The notes: a model not told the origin generated them from the sequence alone. Counted from the first letter of the stretch, positions 8,887 through 17,163 are shown. The stretch: DNA of 64,000 nt from JASGDN01 sp049840815 (GCA_049840815.1 JASGJI010000014.1:205509-269508); one strand, 5' to 3'. Numbers and translations are program-made.

Positions 8887-10044
8887 ATGAAGATCACCGA
8901 GGTCAAGACCCACGTCATCAGCACCCCCTGGCGTAACCTCACCTTCGTCCGCGTCCTCACCGACGAGGGCATTGAGGGCGTCGGCGAGGTCCGCATGCTG
9001 AATCACACCGACGCCTTCCTCGGCCTTCTGGAAGAACTCGTGCCCAATCACGTCGTGGGGCGCGACCCGTTCGACATCGAGTCCCTCGTCTACCGTCTCT
9101 ACCGCGATGACTACCAGAAGCCCGGCCAGATCCAGATGTCCGCCACCGCCGCCATCGAGGTCGCCTGCTGGGACATCATGGGCAAGGCGCTCAACCAGCC
9201 CGTCTACCGCCTCCTCGGCGGCAAGGTGCGCGACTCCATCAAGGCCTACGCCAACGGCTGGTACCGCGTCGAACGCACGCCGGAAGAGTTCCACAACGCC
9301 GCGAAGAAGGTGATCGCGCGCGGCTACCAGGCGCTCAAGTTCGATCCCTTCGGCGCCGGATTCCTCGAGATGAGCTACCCGGAGATCGACAAGGCCGTGG
9401 AGCTCGTCGCCGCCGTACGTGATGCCGTCGGCCCGGATACCGAGATCCTGATCGAGATGCATGGCCGCATGAACCGCAACACCGCCCTCCGCGTCGCCGA
9501 GCGGCTGGAGCCCTTCCGTCCGAGCTGGATCGAGGAGCCCGTCCCACCCGAAAACGCCGAGACCATGCGCGATGTCACCGCGCGCACCACCATTCCGGTC
9601 GCCACCGGCGAACGCCTCTACAGCCGGCACGAGTTCCGCCGCCTCTTCGAACTCCAGGCCTGCGACATCATCCAGCCGGACATCATGCACATGGGCGGCC
9701 TGCTGGAGACCAAGCGCGTCGCCGCCTGGGCCGAGGCGTATTACGTCCTCGTCGCCCCGCACAACGTGGGTGGCCCGGTCGCCACGGCCGCCGCGCTCCA
9801 CTTCGCGGCATCCACCCCGAACTTCAAGATCCAGGAACACTTCAACGACTTCGCGGACAGCGACGTGAAGGCCCTCGCCCCCGGCAATCCGGAGGTCATC
9901 GACGGCTACTTCGCCCTTCCCACCGGCCCCGGCCTCGGCATCGAACTCGACATCGAGGCGCTGGAAGCCCGCCCGCGCGACAAGAACGTGGTCTTCAACC
10001 TCTACGAAGAGGACTGGCATCTTCGCATGAAGAAGGATGAGTAA
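8887..10044 (+). CDS. Enolase-superfamily sugar-acid dehydratase (galactonate dehydratase-like)
   Basis: 385-residue mandelate racemase/muconate-lactonizing enzyme relative, expected to abstract a proton alpha to a carboxylate and eliminate water from a sugar acid. Metal-ligand positions: ILIEMHGRMN (first ligand Glu rather than the usual Asp, His two residues on retained), WIEEPVPPEN (second) and VATGERLYSR (third). APHNVGGP supplies the second catalytic His. DIIQPDIMHMGG and GERLYSRHEF closely follow the D-galactonate dehydratase pattern. The start is preceded by GAGGGACATCCACC. It is a single-gene unit, with a nested palindromic repeat downstream. The exact substrate cannot be read from sequence; galactonate or another aldonate is likely. 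Confidence 0.88.
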   Translation: MKITEVKTHVISTPWRNLTFVRVLTDEGIEGVGEVRMLNHTDAFLGLLEELVPNHVVGRDPFDIESLVYRLYRDDYQKPGQIQMSATAAIEVACWDIMGKALNQPVYRLLGGKVRDSIKAYANGWYRVERTPEEFHNAAKKVIARGYQALKFDPFGAGFLEMSYPEIDKAVELVAAVRDAVGPDTEILIEMHGRMNRNTALRVAERLEPFRPSWIEEPVPPENAETMRDVTARTTIPVATGERLYSRHEFRRLFELQACDIIQPDIMHMGGLLETKRVAAWAEAYYVLVAPHNVGGPVATAAALHFAASTPNFKIQEHFNDFADSDVKALAPGNPEVIDGYFALPTGPGLGIELDIEALEARPRDKNVVFNLYEEDWHLRMKKDE

Positions 10045-10118
10045 GACCAAAGGGGCGAGGCGAGAGAAGTGAGGAGTGCGGCCAGTGAATAGACCGGTCC
10101 TGCGTGACCTCATTTCTC

Positions 10119-10320
10119 ATACCGAATCCGACTGGTCTGGCAGTGCATGGGGAGCGATCCCGAAGGATGGTGGCATCGGACCGACACGGGGTCGGTCCCT
10201 ACGTACAGGGCATGCTTTCGTAGGGAGTCCTGAGCGACGCCGAAGGACCCCGTGTCGATCCGGCCTCCCCACCCGTCAAGCCAGGCATCCAAACCCCCTC
10301 CCTTCACCCGGATTCGGTAT
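10119..10320. repeat. Nested MITE-like element with 12-bp terminal inverted repeats
   Basis: The ends ATACCGAATCCG (10119-10130) and CGGATTCGGTAT (10309-10320) are exact reverse complements. The interior begins ACTGGTCTGGCAGTGCATGG and ends GCCAGGCATCC, matching a shorter copy at 38651-38741. Between the two halves sits about 100 bp (10174-10275) related to the inverted repeat at 2648-2715, absent from the 38-kb copy. Flanking tracts of GAGAAGTGAGGAGTG type at 10057-10078 and its inverse near 10338-10360 extend the symmetry outward. There is no coding capacity. Confidence 0.75.
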
Positions 10321-10347
10321 CACTCCTCGTCTTCGCTCCCTCACTTC

Positions 10348-11853
10348 TCACTCCTCTCCCCTCTCCCCTCGCCCGGTGGCGATCCTCGCGCGAAGATCCA
10401 ACCCATCCAGCGTCGCGCAGAGCGCCGCGCTCAGCACCAGGTCATCGTGTCCGTCCCGCTCCGGCACGCCCCATCGGAGCGTCGCACTCGGACCCGAGCC
10501 GATCTCGTACGTCGTCGCGGCCAGCTGGCGATGCCAGAGCCGCGTCACGGCATCGCCATCATCGACGTAGTCCTTGAACCGTCCGCCATCGATCAACGCG
10601 AGGAAGTCCCACCCCAACTGGCTCTTGCTCGCCCGCGAGAAGACGAACGGCACCACCTCGATGCGGGGGCCACCACCCCGTCGCCCGAGCGACTCCCGCA
10701 GGAACGACGCGAGCCCCGCCCCGATCCCTGTCGCATCGACCACCACCCAGCTCGCCTTCCAGACAGATCGCGCCAGATCCACCAACTGGTCGTGCAACGC
10801 CGTATGCCGCACGCCCGTCCACACCCGCCGGTCCACCACCCGATACCCCGGACGTCCTCCGGCCGTGTCGACCTCCACCACCGTCAGCGCGGTGCTGTCC
10901 CGCCGGACGTCTCCAGCCGCGAATGCCAGCTGATCGCCGCCACCTTCCTCCTCGCCCGCCACATCCAGCAGCAAGGCGTACCGGCATCCCGGCGTGGCCC
11001 GCACCAGGCGCGGATGATCGCCCACCATCTGTGCCAGCCGCGATGGCGGGAAGAGACTCCCCTCGCCATCCAGTTCCTGCAAGCAGTATTCGGTCCGCAC
11101 GAACGGATGATCCTCACCCAGCTGCGCGATCCGACCGCGAACCCGCTCCCCGTAGGCAGGAACCTCCTTCGCCACCACCTCCCACGGCACATGGAACACA
11201 CGATCCCGCCCATCCTGTGCCGACCGATCGCGGAGATACCGCGTCTGCCGCGCCAACAGCGTCGACGCCGACCAAACCGTTCCCATGAAGAGCGTCGCGG
11301 CATTCGTGGAGGCCGCCATCGGGTCGAAGACGGCATCCCACACATCCGGATCGATGTCCTGCGCCTCGTTCGCCACCAGCAGCAGATCGGCCGTCTGCCC
11401 GCGCGCGTTCGCCTGCGCTCCTGCCGAGAGGAAGCGCGCCGTCGCTCGCCCCACCGAGATCGCATATCCATCGTGAATGCGCGTCAATGGCGCCGTGAGC
11501 GGATTTCCCAGCAACCGATCGCGCAAGCGGTCCCGGCTCAACGCCGCTTGCGGCCGGAACGTCGGCGCGGCCACCACGATGCTGCCGCCACGCCGCGCAT
11601 GCCGCATCAGCAGCATCGCCAGCACCTGCGCCAACATCTCGTCCTTCCCCGCCTGCCGACTGAAGACCGCGATCATCTGGCCGAGATCATCGCCCGGAGA
11701 CTCCCGCAACACACTCCCCACGATCGCCCGCGCCGGCCCGAGCTGATATCCGCGCAACCGCCGCTCCGGCGCGATCGCTGCCGAAAATGCCTCCACATCG
11801 GTCAGGATGCGTCGCAAGCCCGATCGTGTCGCATCCCGCGCCTCGCCGCTCAT
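10348..11853 (-). CDS. Phage-type terminase large subunit homolog
   Basis: 501-residue DNA-packaging motor homolog. The N-terminal ATPase part carries a P-loop-like FSRQAGKDEMLAQ (Asp where Ser/Thr usually follows GK) and a Walker B-like LLLVANEAQDID (Asn where Asp is usual, Glu kept). The C-terminal RNase H-like nuclease part has its three acidic motifs: LLLDVAGE, WVVVDATGIG and HDDLVLSAAL. It is the last gene of a three-gene operon whose members overlap by four bases (ATGA at 11850-11853). No portal, capsid, protease or tail gene is in the window, so it is a remnant, a gene-transfer-agent-like fragment or a domesticated unit. It converges with the dehydratase gene across the repeat. Confidence 0.85.
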   Translation of the reverse strand: MSGEARDATRSGLRRILTDVEAFSAAIAPERRLRGYQLGPARAIVGSVLRESPGDDLGQMIAVFSRQAGKDEMLAQVLAMLLMRHARRGGSIVVAAPTFRPQAALSRDRLRDRLLGNPLTAPLTRIHDGYAISVGRATARFLSAGAQANARGQTADLLLVANEAQDIDPDVWDAVFDPMAASTNAATLFMGTVWSASTLLARQTRYLRDRSAQDGRDRVFHVPWEVVAKEVPAYGERVRGRIAQLGEDHPFVRTEYCLQELDGEGSLFPPSRLAQMVGDHPRLVRATPGCRYALLLDVAGEEEGGGDQLAFAAGDVRRDSTALTVVEVDTAGGRPGYRVVDRRVWTGVRHTALHDQLVDLARSVWKASWVVVDATGIGAGLASFLRESLGRRGGGPRIEVVPFVFSRASKSQLGWDFLALIDGGRFKDYVDDGDAVTRLWHRQLAATTYEIGSGPSATLRWGVPERDGHDDLVLSAALCATLDGLDLRARIATGRGERGEE

Positions 11854-12125
11854 CGCGCCAGCACCCGCGCGACCACATCGACCGCCACGCCGCCCAGGAT
11901 CGTGAAGAGCAGCATGTTCAGCCGCCCCTTGATCTCCCGCAGATCCTCCTGCACCGACTCCACCATCTGCCGCGTCACCGCCTCGTAGGCATTCGCGGGC
12001 CGCACCTCGATCCCCTCGGCAGGCGGCAACTCCGGCAACGTCGCCCGATGCAGCGCCCGCACGCCCTCCGCGATCTCCGCCGCCGCCTTCCTCCGCCGCG
12101 CCTCCTTGATGTCCGCTCGCATCAC
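11850..12125 (-). CDS. Small protein with C-terminal membrane segment (XhlA/holin-accessory-like)
   Basis: 91 residues: a basic amphipathic N-terminus (DIKEARRRKAAAEIAEGVRA), a Pro-rich link, then a helix with VTRQMVESVQEDLREIKGRL. It ends in one membrane segment, NMLLFTILGGVAVDVVARVL. Coiled coil plus C-terminal membrane span is the architecture of phage XhlA/hemolysin-type lysis accessory proteins, a resemblance by layout and not by proven homology. The start is GTG at 12125 or the adjacent ATG at 12122; both overlap the upstream stop. Its place between a Zn-knuckle protein and a terminase supports a phage origin. Confidence 0.7.
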   Translation of the reverse strand: MMRADIKEARRRKAAAEIAEGVRALHRATLPELPPAEGIEVRPANAYEAVTRQMVESVQEDLREIKGRLNMLLFTILGGVAVDVVARVLAR

Positions 12126-12595
12126 ACCGCCCTCCCCGCCTTGTCCGCGTCCAGCCCTGCCAACGCCTCGCGCACGAGATCGGCGGTGGCCTCCATCACG
12201 TCCGTCCCTTCGCCCCCGGAGACGTGGTGCTGCACGCGCATCGCCTGCGCGGCCACGGTCGTGATCCGGGTGATCCCCGTCACCAGCTTCGCGAGGTCCT
12301 GTTCTTCCAGCAACAACCGCAGCAACACGACCCGAAGCGATCCCAGTTCGTCGATCAGCCCATGTTCGAGAATCTCGTTCGTCGCATCCGCGAGCGTCGC
12401 GCGCAGGTCGTTATCGAGCAGGACGCGATACTCGCTGGGCGGAAACGGCGGCACATCCATCTCCGCCCGGTCGCCACCGGGCACCCCGGCAGCCCCGCCT
12501 TCTGGCGGACGATGCCGCAGGCAGAAGGTCTCCCCACGCCGGATGAAGCGCATGCACCCCGGTTGGGCGCAGCGCGGTTGTGGTGTGCGCGTCAT
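12122..12595 (-). CDS. Zn-knuckle protein, first gene of the terminase operon
   Basis: 157 residues. The N-terminus holds C-x4-C-x10-C-x2-H (CAQPGCMRFIRRGETFCLRH), a likely zinc-binding knuckle. The rest is predicted helical, with EILEHGLIDELGSLRVVLLR and TGITRITTVAAQAMRVQ. It sits where a small terminase or packaging adaptor would sit, but I do not recognise a named family and assign no function. The ATG at 12595 follows GGGAGGGGCATTGCC, a strong ribosome-binding site. An SOS-box-like palindrome lies 49 bp upstream of the start. Confidence 0.7.
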   Translation of the reverse strand: MTRTPQPRCAQPGCMRFIRRGETFCLRHRPPEGGAAGVPGGDRAEMDVPPFPPSEYRVLLDNDLRATLADATNEILEHGLIDELGSLRVVLLRLLLEEQDLAKLVTGITRITTVAAQAMRVQHHVSGGEGTDVMEATADLVREALAGLDADKAGRAV

Positions 12596-12643
12596 GGCAA
12601 TGCCCCTCCCTGTGATACGAGGGGCAGGACCGAATCAGGATTG

Positions 12644-12657
12644 AGAACATATGTTCT
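12644..12657. promoter_or_regulatory. SOS-box-like palindrome AGAACATATGTTCT
   Basis: A perfect 14-bp palindrome whose core fits GAAC-N4-GTTC, the LexA operator of Firmicutes and Actinobacteria. It lies upstream of the terminase operon in a locally AT-rich stretch where a leftward promoter would be expected. LexA control is inferred; no lexA gene is in the window. I noticed no second GAAC-N4-GTTC match in the intergenic regions I read. Confidence 0.5.
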
Positions 12658-12796
12658 TATCAGAACCCCTCATCCAACGAACGCAGCGAACCCCGATCAC
12701 CGCGCCACCCCATCCCACCCATGACCAACGTCCTCGCCATCCATGCGGGTGGCAGAGCCGCCATACCCCCTCCGGGGGCCACGGATCACAACGACA

Positions 12797-12839
12797 AACC
12801 GGCGATGCGTTCTGGATCATCCGGAACGCATCGCCGGTT
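12797..12839. terminator. Hairpin, 16-bp perfect stem
   Basis: The arms 12797-12812 (AACCGGCGATGCGTTC) and 12824-12839 are exact reverse complements with an 11-nt loop, 16 bp beyond the stop of the leftward amidohydrolase gene. They fit a terminator for that gene. Confidence 0.75.
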
Positions 12840-12855
12840 ATCACCAGCGCAATCG

Positions 12856-14307
12856 CTACGTCGCCGCGAGCGGATTCCTCGGTTGCACCTCCGCCGGGAT
12901 CGGCGAGGTGAAGGGCCGGCCCTTCGTCGAGGCCGCGAACTCCGCCTGTGCAGCCGCCAGCAATGCCGGGTCGACAATTGCGTCCGCCGCCCCGATCGCC
13001 ATCGCGCGGGCGGCGTGCATCATCCCCTTGTGCCCGATCGACATCCCGGACGTCGCCGTGATCGCCCAGCTATGCCCCGGTACCCCGATCGCGAAGCAAC
13101 TCGTCAGGATCTGCGCGGTCGGCGCGATCCACGACACATCGGAGACATCGGTCGACCCCGGCATCACCGTGCCCTCCCCGTCCAGCGGGAAGACCTTCCC
13201 GGTGATGCCCTCGTCCAGCATCGAGGCCGGGATGCCATCGGCGGCCGCCAGCCGCTCCCGCAACCCGCGCGGGAACGCCGAAACGATCTTCTGTCCGAAC
13301 GCGACCTCGTCCTCCGAGAACGCGATCTCGCCCAGCTCTTCCAGCACGCCCTGCAAATGCCGCGTCATCACCATGTTCGGCAGGTAGTTGTAGCTCCCCG
13401 CCAGGAAGCGGATTTCCACCTCGGTCTCGGTCATCATCGCCGCGCCCCGCGCGATGTTGTTGACCCGCTCGATTAGTTCATCGACCTGATACCGCTCCGG
13501 AGAACGAACGTAGTACCAGGACTCCGCGTCGTCCGGCACCACGTTCGGCGCCCCGCCCCCATTCGTGATCACATAGTGGATGCGCGCGGCATCCGGCATG
13601 TGCTCGCGCAGGTAGTTCACGCCCACGTTCATCAGCTCGACCGCGTCCAGCGCGGAACGACCCGTTTCCGGATTCGCCGCCGCATGCGCCGTTCTCCCCC
13701 GGAAGCGATAGCGCAGCTTGCTGGACGCCAGCGAACTGCTCGCCCACGCCGTGTTCGATGCCATCGGATGCCACGTCAACGCCAGGTCGAGGTCATCGAA
13801 CGCCCCGGCCCGCGCCATGAAGCTCTTGCCCTCGCCCGTCTCCTCGGCGGGGCATCCGTAATACCGGACGGTTCCCGGCGTGTCCGTCGCGATCAGCCAT
13901 GCCTTGATCACGCTCGCCGCCGCGAGGGACGCCGTGCCCAGCAGGTTATGGCCGCACCCATGTCCCGGCCCGTCCGCCACGATGGCCTGCTGCACATCCG
14001 TCCGCTCCTGCGAGAGACCGGGCAGGGCATCGTACTCGCCGAGGAACCCGATCACCGGCCCTCCGGAACCGTGTGTGTATTCGGCCATGAATGCCGTAGG
14101 CAGGCCGCCAATCCCGGTGCTGATGACGAATCCATCCGCCTGCAGGTCCTCTGCCTGGAGCTGCGCCGCGAACGTCTCCATCAGGGCGACCTCGGGATGG
14201 TCCCAGATCTGGTTCGCAATCGCGATGAAGCGGCTCTGCCGCTCGTCCAGCCAGTCGCCGATCTGTTCGTGAGTCGCGTTCGAGTCGGAAGTCGATGTGG
14301 TGGTCAT
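12856..14307 (-). CDS. M20-family amidohydrolase (AbgB-like), copy 1
   Basis: Zinc-dependent amidase/peptidase of about 483 residues in the p-aminobenzoyl-glutamate hydrolase group. Metal-site segments are GPGHGCGHNLLGTAS, YYGCPAEETGEGK, ALTWHP and, near the end, AITATSGMSIGHKGM. The dimerisation domain has FRGRTAHAAANPETGRSAL. The ATG at 14307 is chosen because GGAGCTTGCC precedes it and because it matches the start of the paralog at 16510 (both continue into WLDERQxRFIAI). A longer frame to 14658 adds a non-conserved extension. No signal peptide, so cytoplasmic. The natural substrate is probably an N-acyl amino acid or peptide-like amide. Confidence 0.88.
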   Translation of the reverse strand: MTTTSTSDSNATHEQIGDWLDERQSRFIAIANQIWDHPEVALMETFAAQLQAEDLQADGFVISTGIGGLPTAFMAEYTHGSGGPVIGFLGEYDALPGLSQERTDVQQAIVADGPGHGCGHNLLGTASLAAASVIKAWLIATDTPGTVRYYGCPAEETGEGKSFMARAGAFDDLDLALTWHPMASNTAWASSSLASSKLRYRFRGRTAHAAANPETGRSALDAVELMNVGVNYLREHMPDAARIHYVITNGGGAPNVVPDDAESWYYVRSPERYQVDELIERVNNIARGAAMMTETEVEIRFLAGSYNYLPNMVMTRHLQGVLEELGEIAFSEDEVAFGQKIVSAFPRGLRERLAAADGIPASMLDEGITGKVFPLDGEGTVMPGSTDVSDVSWIAPTAQILTSCFAIGVPGHSWAITATSGMSIGHKGMMHAARAMAIGAADAIVDPALLAAAQAEFAASTKGRPFTSPIPAEVQPRNPLAAT

Positions 14308-14449
14308 GGCAAGCTCCTTCACTGGTTGCGGCATTATGGTGCGGCACCGACCGCCGCTCCGCAAGATCCGAGAAGCATCCGCATGACGGGCGCGCATAGG
14401 ATGAGCTTCCCTGACCTGATGCGGAGCGCACGAGCGAAAGGACACGATC

Positions 14450-14968
14450 ATGGGCGAAGGAACCGGGAACGCGTCGGGAGTCGACCTCCTGCAAACCGTC
14501 GTACAGGAATCGCTGGGACGCAACCAGCACGTCCTGGGGCGGCAGGTGGCGGGACTCACGCATGCGGACAGCCTGCTGCAGCCACAGCCACGCGGCAACT
14601 GCCTGAACTGGGTCGTCGGGCACATGGCTGCCTCACGGGAGAAGATGCTCAGCGTCATTGGCGAGGAGACCGTCTTCGGGCCGGACGCGCTCGCCCACTA
14701 TGTCCGGGGGTCCGAGCCGATCCTGGCCGACGGGGACGGCGTGCTGCCCCTGGCCGATCTGCTCTCCGGATTCGATGCCCAGCAGGATCGCCTCGCCCGC
14801 GCCATCGCGGCGGCATCGCCAGAAGCCCTCGCACAGCCATCGCCGGGCATGGAGGGAATGTCGGTGATCGAGGAACTCCAGTTCCACGCCTGGCACGAGA
14901 CATATCATCTCGGGCAGACGGATTTGCTGCGCCAGCTCAGCGGCGTCGACGATTGCGTGATTGCATAG
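14450..14968 (+). CDS. DinB-family four-helix protein
   Basis: 172 residues. The DinB/YfiT fold carries three His ligands for a divalent metal. NWVVGHMAAS and HAWHETYHLGQTDLL are visible at the expected places, the second with the HxxxH-like spacing near the C-terminus. Members act as metal-dependent transferases (for instance with bacillithiol or mycothiol) or have no known role. The ATG at 14450 follows AAAGGACACGATC. It is divergent from one amidohydrolase gene and convergent with the other; the 50-bp palindrome after it probably terminates both neighbours. Confidence 0.82.
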   Translation: MGEGTGNASGVDLLQTVVQESLGRNQHVLGRQVAGLTHADSLLQPQPRGNCLNWVVGHMAASREKMLSVIGEETVFGPDALAHYVRGSEPILADGDGVLPLADLLSGFDAQQDRLARAIAAASPEALAQPSPGMEGMSVIEELQFHAWHETYHLGQTDLLRQLSGVDDCVIA

Positions 14969-14977
14969 CGAGATCCT

Positions 14978-15027
14978 GAACGGGGAAGGGGCGATGACCT
15001 GCGCAGGTCATCGCCCCTTCCCCGTTC
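14978..15027. terminator. Perfect 50-bp palindrome between converging genes
   Basis: Positions 14978-15002 and 15003-15027 are exact reverse complements with no spacer (GAACGGGGAAGGGGCG at the left end, GCGC at the centre). It lies between the DinB stop and the end of the leftward amidohydrolase gene, fitting a bidirectional terminator. The perfect symmetry and absence of a loop are unusual. Confidence 0.75.
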
Positions 15028-15049
15028 TTGGTTCGGTGTCTCGCCCGGC

Positions 15050-16510
15050 CTACATCTCGCGGGACGGGCCTGGCGGCGGAATGTGCGCCGGTACCGGAGA
15101 AACGTACGGACGACCGGCCGTCTCCCGCTCGAACTCGTCACGCGCGGCCTCCACCAGGGCCGGATCGCGATAGAAGTCGGTCGCGGCAGTCGCCATCGCC
15201 TTCGCCGCGTGGAGCATTCCCTTGTGGCCGATCGACATCGCGCCGGTCGCCGTCACCGCCCAGCTATGACCGGGGATACCGAGTGCCCAGGTGGCGGTGT
15301 TGATCTGGGCAGTCGGGGTATTCCACGACACGTCGGAGACATCGGTCGAACCCGACCCGACTTCCCCAACCCCGCTCGGTGGCCAGACATCACCACTCAG
15401 GCCTGCATCCAGCAACGCCGCCGGCAATCCACGCTTGGCGAGCGAGGCCGCCCGCTGCGCCTCCGGGAAGGCGGAGACGATCTGCTTGGCGAAGGCGACC
15501 TCCTCCGGCGTGAAGTCGATCGGCCCCAGCGCCTTCAACGCCGCATCCAGCCGATCCTCGATCACCGTGTTCGGCAGCATGTTGTACGTGCCGGAGAGGA
15601 ACTTCACCTCTAGCGAGGTCTCCGTCATCAGCGCCGCGCCCTCTGCGATCTTCTGCACGCGCTCCGTGATCTCGTCCAGCTGATACCGCCACGGCGCCCG
15701 CAGGAAGTACCAGACCTCCGCATCATCCGGCACCACATTCGGGGCGCCGCCGCCGTTCGTGATGACATAGTGCATCCGCGCCGCATCGATGACGTGCTCG
15801 CGCAAGTAGTTCACGCCCACGTTCATCAACTCGACCGCATCGAGCGAGGATCGCCCCGTCTCCGGATTCCCTGCGGCGTGGGCGGTCCTTCCCCGGAAAC
15901 GATAGCGGATGCTGTTCACCGCCAGGCTGCTGCCGGCGGACACCGCGTTGATCGACCCCGGATGCCAGGTGATCGCGAGGTCCAGATCCGCGAAGGCCCC
16001 GGCCCGCGCCATGAAGACCTTGCCATCGCCCGCTTCCTCGTCCGGGCAGCCATAGTAGCGGACGGTGCCCGGCAGCCCGGTGTGCTGAAGCCACGCCTTG
16101 ATCACGCTCGCCGCCGCGAGGGATGCTGTACCGAGGAGGTTATGTCCACACCCATGGCCATCGCCGCCGGGAACGATCGCCTGCTGCGTATCACTCCGCT
16201 CCTGAGAAAGACCGGGCAAGGCATCGTATTCGCCGAGGAATCCGATAATCGGACCGCCCTCGCCCTGCGACCATTCCGCCATGAAGGCGGTCGGCATGTC
16301 CCCGATGTTCCGCGTGATGGCGAACCCCTCGGCCGCGAGGTCATCGGCCTGGATGCGGCAGGCGGTGAATTCGGCCATCCCGATCTCCGGGTGCTCCCAG
16401 ATCTGGTCCGAAATCGCGATGAACCGGCCTTGCCGCTCGTCCAGCCAGTCCGAGACCTCCGTATGCACGGCGGCCGACTGGTCGGGATTGGTATCAGTGG
16501 TTGTCTGCAT
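15050..16510 (-). CDS. M20-family amidohydrolase (AbgB-like), copy 2
   Basis: 486-residue paralog of the enzyme encoded at 12856-14307, co-linear over its length and clearly similar by eye. Metal-site segments: GDGHGCGHNLLGTAS, YYGCPDEEAGDGK and AITWHPGSINA, with GAMSIGHKGMLHAA near the C-terminus. The ATG at 16510 follows GGGGAGAGCAGC. No signal peptide. The two copies bracket a DinB gene on the other strand, so they come from a tandem duplication later split or from independent retention. Differences after the WHP motif (PMASNTAW versus PGSINAVS) suggest different substrate pockets. Confidence 0.88.
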   Translation of the reverse strand: MQTTTDTNPDQSAAVHTEVSDWLDERQGRFIAISDQIWEHPEIGMAEFTACRIQADDLAAEGFAITRNIGDMPTAFMAEWSQGEGGPIIGFLGEYDALPGLSQERSDTQQAIVPGGDGHGCGHNLLGTASLAAASVIKAWLQHTGLPGTVRYYGCPDEEAGDGKVFMARAGAFADLDLAITWHPGSINAVSAGSSLAVNSIRYRFRGRTAHAAGNPETGRSSLDAVELMNVGVNYLREHVIDAARMHYVITNGGGAPNVVPDDAEVWYFLRAPWRYQLDEITERVQKIAEGAALMTETSLEVKFLSGTYNMLPNTVIEDRLDAALKALGPIDFTPEEVAFAKQIVSAFPEAQRAASLAKRGLPAALLDAGLSGDVWPPSGVGEVGSGSTDVSDVSWNTPTAQINTATWALGIPGHSWAVTATGAMSIGHKGMLHAAKAMATAATDFYRDPALVEAARDEFERETAGRPYVSPVPAHIPPPGPSREM

Positions 16511-16750
16511 GCTGCTCTCCCCGTGAACAAGGGCCTGTGCCCCGGTCGATTCGGACATGGTCGCGCACCATCCGCACAATCGCAACGAGGCGGCGGTGAG
16601 AGCAGCGACGTCATCGCGCTCCTCTCCGCGTTTCTCACTTCTCACACCGCTCCGCTGCGGAGGGTGGTATCCGGACGATCCATGCGGATAATGGGATAAT
16701 GAGCGAGCGGCACTCGGCCGGCTGTCTGCGTCTACCGAAGGACACCCATC

Positions 16751-16996
16751 ATGAGCAGCGACGATCCCAAGTTCGTGCACGCCGATCCGGACCCCGCCAT
16801 CCCCTACATCAGCGAAGACGGTGTTGGCGACCTGATCGCCGATGCGCCAGACGGCCCCGAGTCCGATCCTTCCGCCGCCGCTATCGACCAGAAGCAGGAA
16901 CAGGATCGCAACGACTTCGACAACGACGACGACCTCTACAACGCGGGCAGCTCCCCGGAATTCGAGCATCTCCGCAAGCGCCCGCACAGCGCCTAG
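16751..16996 (+). CDS. Small acidic hypothetical protein
   Basis: 81 residues, very acidic and hydrophilic (for example NDFDNDDDLYNAGSSPEFE), without membrane segment or recognisable domain; probably disordered. A plausible ribosome-binding site (GAAGGACACCCATC) and amino-acid composition make it a likely real gene despite its size. I do not recognise the family. Confidence 0.6.
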   Translation: MSSDDPKFVHADPDPAIPYISEDGVGDLIADAPDGPESDPSAAAIDQKQEQDRNDFDNDDDLYNAGSSPEFEHLRKRPHSA

Positions 16997-17163
16997 CGCC
17001 GAATTCGGTTTGGTCGCCACATCCCGTAGCGGGTCAGCTGGTCTGACCGACCACCATCCGGCGAAGCCGGATATCGTGGCATGATGGCCCTGATATCGGC
17101 TTGGTGGTTCGCCGCTATATGGTCTCGAATTCCGCCTAGCGTCGTCACGATCCCGAACGTGGC

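Noticed and set aside
14308..14658. N-terminal extension of the first amidohydrolase
   Set aside because: Not shared with the paralog; the ATG at 14307 has a good ribosome-binding site.
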